DNA of 64,000 bases from assembly GCF_024679095.1 (NCBI RefSeq), contig NW_026111758.1:63501-127500 (forward strand). Direction: 5' to 3'. Positions 61,761 through 64,000 of this stretch are shown here, piece after piece. The notes below the pieces were generated by a model. That model saw only the letters and a program-made list of their open reading frames with translations. It made no database searches and was not told the origin of the DNA. Made by a program: the position numbers and the translations under genes. Source of the DNA: Eriocheir sinensis. Lineage: Eukaryota; Arthropoda; Malacostraca; Decapoda; Varunidae. The number at the start of each line of letters is the position of its first letter. Position 1 is the stretch's first letter.

Positions 61761-63215
61761 TTAATGAAACCGCTGGGTGTGGAAAGCCCCGTCCGCCGCC
61801 TCCTTCCTGGAGATCGTCACGAATCGTCCGTGCCGGTTCAGCACCCTGACAGTCGGCCCTGTGCGCGTTGGCTGGGGGGGCGGTGCCTGCTCTGGCTTCT
61901 TGAAGTCGTCTTTCCGGGTCTGGCCGGGCCTGTGCTTGCTTCGGTGTTCAGCCTCTGCGAGAGGGAGCGCACGGTCGTCAATGTCGTTATGATTTATCTG
62001 GTTTACTTCAGCTCGTGCTGCGAGTTTCTTATTCTTTGTGTTAGACGTGGTTTTATCTCTTTTAACAATACCTTGTTTCTTTTGCTCATAGGCAGTCCTG
62101 CTGGCTCCTGTTGCTGCTGGGACGGGTGGAGGCGTCCACTTTGGCAGGACTCGCTGGGGCGTGGCGTGCCGCGCCAGCAGCTGGCCGAGCAGGGAGCAGG
62201 GGGAGGCGTACACGCCTGGCTCGAAAAGGGCGGCTTCCAGCACTCGGTAGGCGTGCTGGAAGGCTCTGCGCACGTCCCAGACACGGAAGGAGGACCGCCC
62301 CAGGTCGTTGGTGGGACAGAGCGGGTCTTGGATGCAGAGGTCCGCCCGCCGGTGGCCGCGCGGCATCACGATGGGCACGTCTTCCTTACGCAGGTAGCGG
62401 CCGCGCCCCACTACGCTGATCCCCGTGCTGGCGAAATTAAACTCATAGCCGTAGAAGGCGAAGAAGCTCACCAACAGCCACCCGAGGTCGTGCTGGGCGT
62501 CCGGGGGAATCTGCAGCTGCAGGAAGCTGGTGACCATAAGGGTGACGGCGTAGGATGACACGCCCCCCGTGAAGACCTCTGCCAGGCCCAGGCCACGCAG
62601 GTAGTGGCGCACCAGCAGTGAGATGGGCGCCAGGGCCGGGAAGCGGCGCAACAACTCCCGCACCAGCTCTGCGGCGCGCACGGCCGCCTCGCTGCCTAAG
62701 GACACGTCCACGGGCAAGCCCGTCGCCTGGTGGACGAACTTGACCAGTGGAACCGTCGTCTTTTCCAGCACGGTGAGCTGGCCGAGCCGCCACGCCCTCC
62801 GCTGGAGGGCGTCGCGGAGTGCGAGCAGTGGAGAGGGTGACGCGGGCCAGTGGCCCAGCAGTGTCGCATCCACGTCGCTGTCCGCCATATAGAGGCCGTT
62901 GGCCAGGCTGCCGGTGGCCTCGACGCGCACCTGAGGCCACATTGTGACCACCACACGCCGCAGGTCCTCCACTGGACGCAGGCGACGCTGGTACTCGGCG
63001 TCTGAGCCGCCAGCCCACCGATGAAAGTCCAGTAGTTCCTGGTGCAGAGCGCGGCGGCTGCCGTCATAACACTTGGGAGGGCAGTCCCAGGGGGGCGGCG
63101 GGCGGGGAATTGGCGGTAGGAAAGAGGCGGTGTTGGCTGGCGGGGGTGTCGTTGTTGAGGGTGAAGCAGACGAAGGGGCACGGGTGGGTGTCTGAGGAGG
63201 TGCTTGGCGTGGCAC
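61761..63215 (-). CDS. TENT4/Trf4-family non-canonical poly(A) polymerase, 3' exon
   Basis: Adds A-rich tails to nuclear RNAs or mRNAs. Numbering from the GTG at 63215: Pro-rich 1-43; catalytic core from LHQELLDFHRWAGG (57); nucleotidyltransferase motif EATGSLANGLYMADSDVDAT with Gly102-Ser103 and Asp114/Asp116, and third Asp170 in TGLPVDVSLGS; central domain LVRHYLRGLGLAEVFTGGVS; nucleotide-recognition region DLGWLLVSFFAFYGYEFNF; and CIQDPLCPTNDLGRSSF, the PAP-associated motif close to PAPD5/PAPD7. A basic tail follows, ending HTQRFH. All residues expected for activity are present and there is no frame lesion. 63215 is not a proven start: the frame stays open to a stop at 63825-63827 without any ATG, so an upstream exon probably supplies the N-terminus. 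Confidence 0.88.
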   Translation of the reverse strand: MPRQAPPQTPTRAPSSASPSTTTPPPANTASFLPPIPRPPPPWDCPPKCYDGSRRALHQELLDFHRWAGGSDAEYQRRLRPVEDLRRVVVTMWPQVRVEATGSLANGLYMADSDVDATLLGHWPASPSPLLALRDALQRRAWRLGQLTVLEKTTVPLVKFVHQATGLPVDVSLGSEAAVRAAELVRELLRRFPALAPISLLVRHYLRGLGLAEVFTGGVSSYAVTLMVTSFLQLQIPPDAQHDLGWLLVSFFAFYGYEFNFASTGISVVGRGRYLRKEDVPIVMPRGHRRADLCIQDPLCPTNDLGRSSFRVWDVRRAFQHAYRVLEAALFEPGVYASPCSLLGQLLARHATPQRVLPKWTPPPVPAATGASRTAYEQKKQGIVKRDKTTSNTKNKKLAARAEVNQINHNDIDDRALPLAEAEHRSKHRPGQTRKDDFKKPEQAPPPQPTRTGPTVRVLNRHGRFVTISRKEAADGAFHTQRFH

Positions 63216-63354
63216 AGGAGGAGTGGCACTGGTCTGCGTTTGGGGTTCGGTTGCATGAACGTGTTTTAAAGTTTTGGCGGACGGGCTAGACTCTGCGGCA
63301 TGACTCGTATCGTCTGTCGCCTCGACGGTGTTCGTGTTGTCCGCGGCTTGGGAA

Positions 63355-64000
63355 CACTCTTCTTTCTCAATACTTTCTTCATATTCCTTGTGTTCTTCAT
63401 TTTCATTTACTTCTTCTTTCTCAATACTTTCTTCATATTCCTTGTGTTCTTCATTTTCATTTACTTCTTCTTTCTCAATACTTTCTTCATTTTCCTTGTG
63501 TTCTTCATTTTCATTTTCTTCTTCTTTCTCAATACTTTCTTCATATTCCTTGTGTTCTTCATTTTCATTTTCTTCTTCTTTCTCAATATTTTCTTCATTT
63601 TCCTTGTGTTCTTCATTTTCATTTTCTTCTTCTTTCTCAATATTTTCTTCATTTTCCTTGTGTTCTTCATTTTCATTTTCTTCTTCTTTCTCAATATTTT
63701 CTTCATTTTCCTTGTGTTCTTCATTTTCGTTTTCTTCTTCTTTCTCAATATTTTCTTCATTTTCCTTGTGTTCTTCATTTTCGTTTTCTTCTTCTTTCTC
63801 AATATTTTCTTCATTTTCTTTGAGTTATTCATTTTCGTTTACTTCTTCTTTCTCAATATTTTCTTCATTTTCTTTGTGTTCATTTTATTTTCTTCTTTCT
63901 CAATATTTTCTTCATTTTCTTCCTGTTATTCATTTTCATTTCCTACTTCCTACGCAGTATTTTCTTCATTTTCCTTCTGCCCGTCATTTTCATTCCCTTC
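63355..64000 (-). repeat. 54-bp minisatellite in frame with the poly(A) polymerase
   Basis: About nine regular units from 63364 to 63824, then degenerate units to the window end. On the minus strand each unit encodes 18 residues such as EESIEKEEVNENEEHKEY in the same frame as the enzyme. Units beyond 63824 contain in-frame stops (63827-63825 and others). Lys/Met-rich readings belong to another frame. Confidence 0.9.

Noticed and set aside
63461..63832. Lys/Met-rich 123-codon minus frame in the minisatellite
   Set aside because: Another frame of the 54-bp repeat; the Glu-rich frame is the one continuous with the poly(A) polymerase.

Overview
The window looks like a repeat-dense piece of an arthropod nuclear genome, most probably a decapod crustacean. 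That is an inference from the very long (AT)n, (CT)n and (GA)n microsatellites, the CT-rich satellites and the mixture of CR1-like, I-like and other non-LTR elements with Gypsy and Tc1 elements; no species marker is present. There are no bacterial-type operons, rRNA or tRNA genes and no CRISPR array. Nearly every long reading frame belongs to a transposable element or is an artefact of a simple repeat.

Layout. 1-4245 is one copy of a segmental duplication whose partner is 26027-29191; both carry a CR1-like LINE end interrupted by a piggyBac-like TTAA element, a CT satellite and the end of a second LINE. 4382-18290 is an I-like LINE (ORF1, endonuclease, RT, RNase H). Its ORF1 is split by an 8.4 kb insertion (5830-14269) bounded by Tc1 inverted repeats, carrying an intact DD34E transposase and about 7 kb of other DNA, including three phase-compatible candidate exons of an unrecognised cysteine-rich gene on the minus strand. 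18.8-20.3 kb is another LINE; 20.9-22.1 kb is a nested palindrome. 22.6-25.7 kb holds CT satellites, a solo LTR and a hAT-like foldback element. 29.2-34.7 kb is a LINE with a PHD-finger ORF1 and a 710-bp tandem duplication inside its RT.

35675-40072 is a young Gypsy-type element with 526-bp LTRs; its 738-codon frame has domains in scrambled order. 41861-48232 is an older, fuller Gypsy element on the minus strand. 48433-51655 is a long CR1-like LINE. 52.4-58.4 kb is an inverted duplication of a dead LINE, with a tRNA-derived SINE in its spacer. 60.7-61.5 kb is another CR1-like end.

The one clear host gene is at the right edge on the minus strand (61761-63215 and beyond): a TENT4/Trf4-family non-canonical poly(A) polymerase exon preceded by an in-frame 54-bp repeat coding acidic 18-residue units.

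The elements are related through nesting: Tc1 in a LINE, a TTAA element in a LINE, a foldback element in a satellite, Gypsy elements at ATAT sites. The nesting gives a relative history of insertions. All similarity statements are by eye; no database search or alignment was run.
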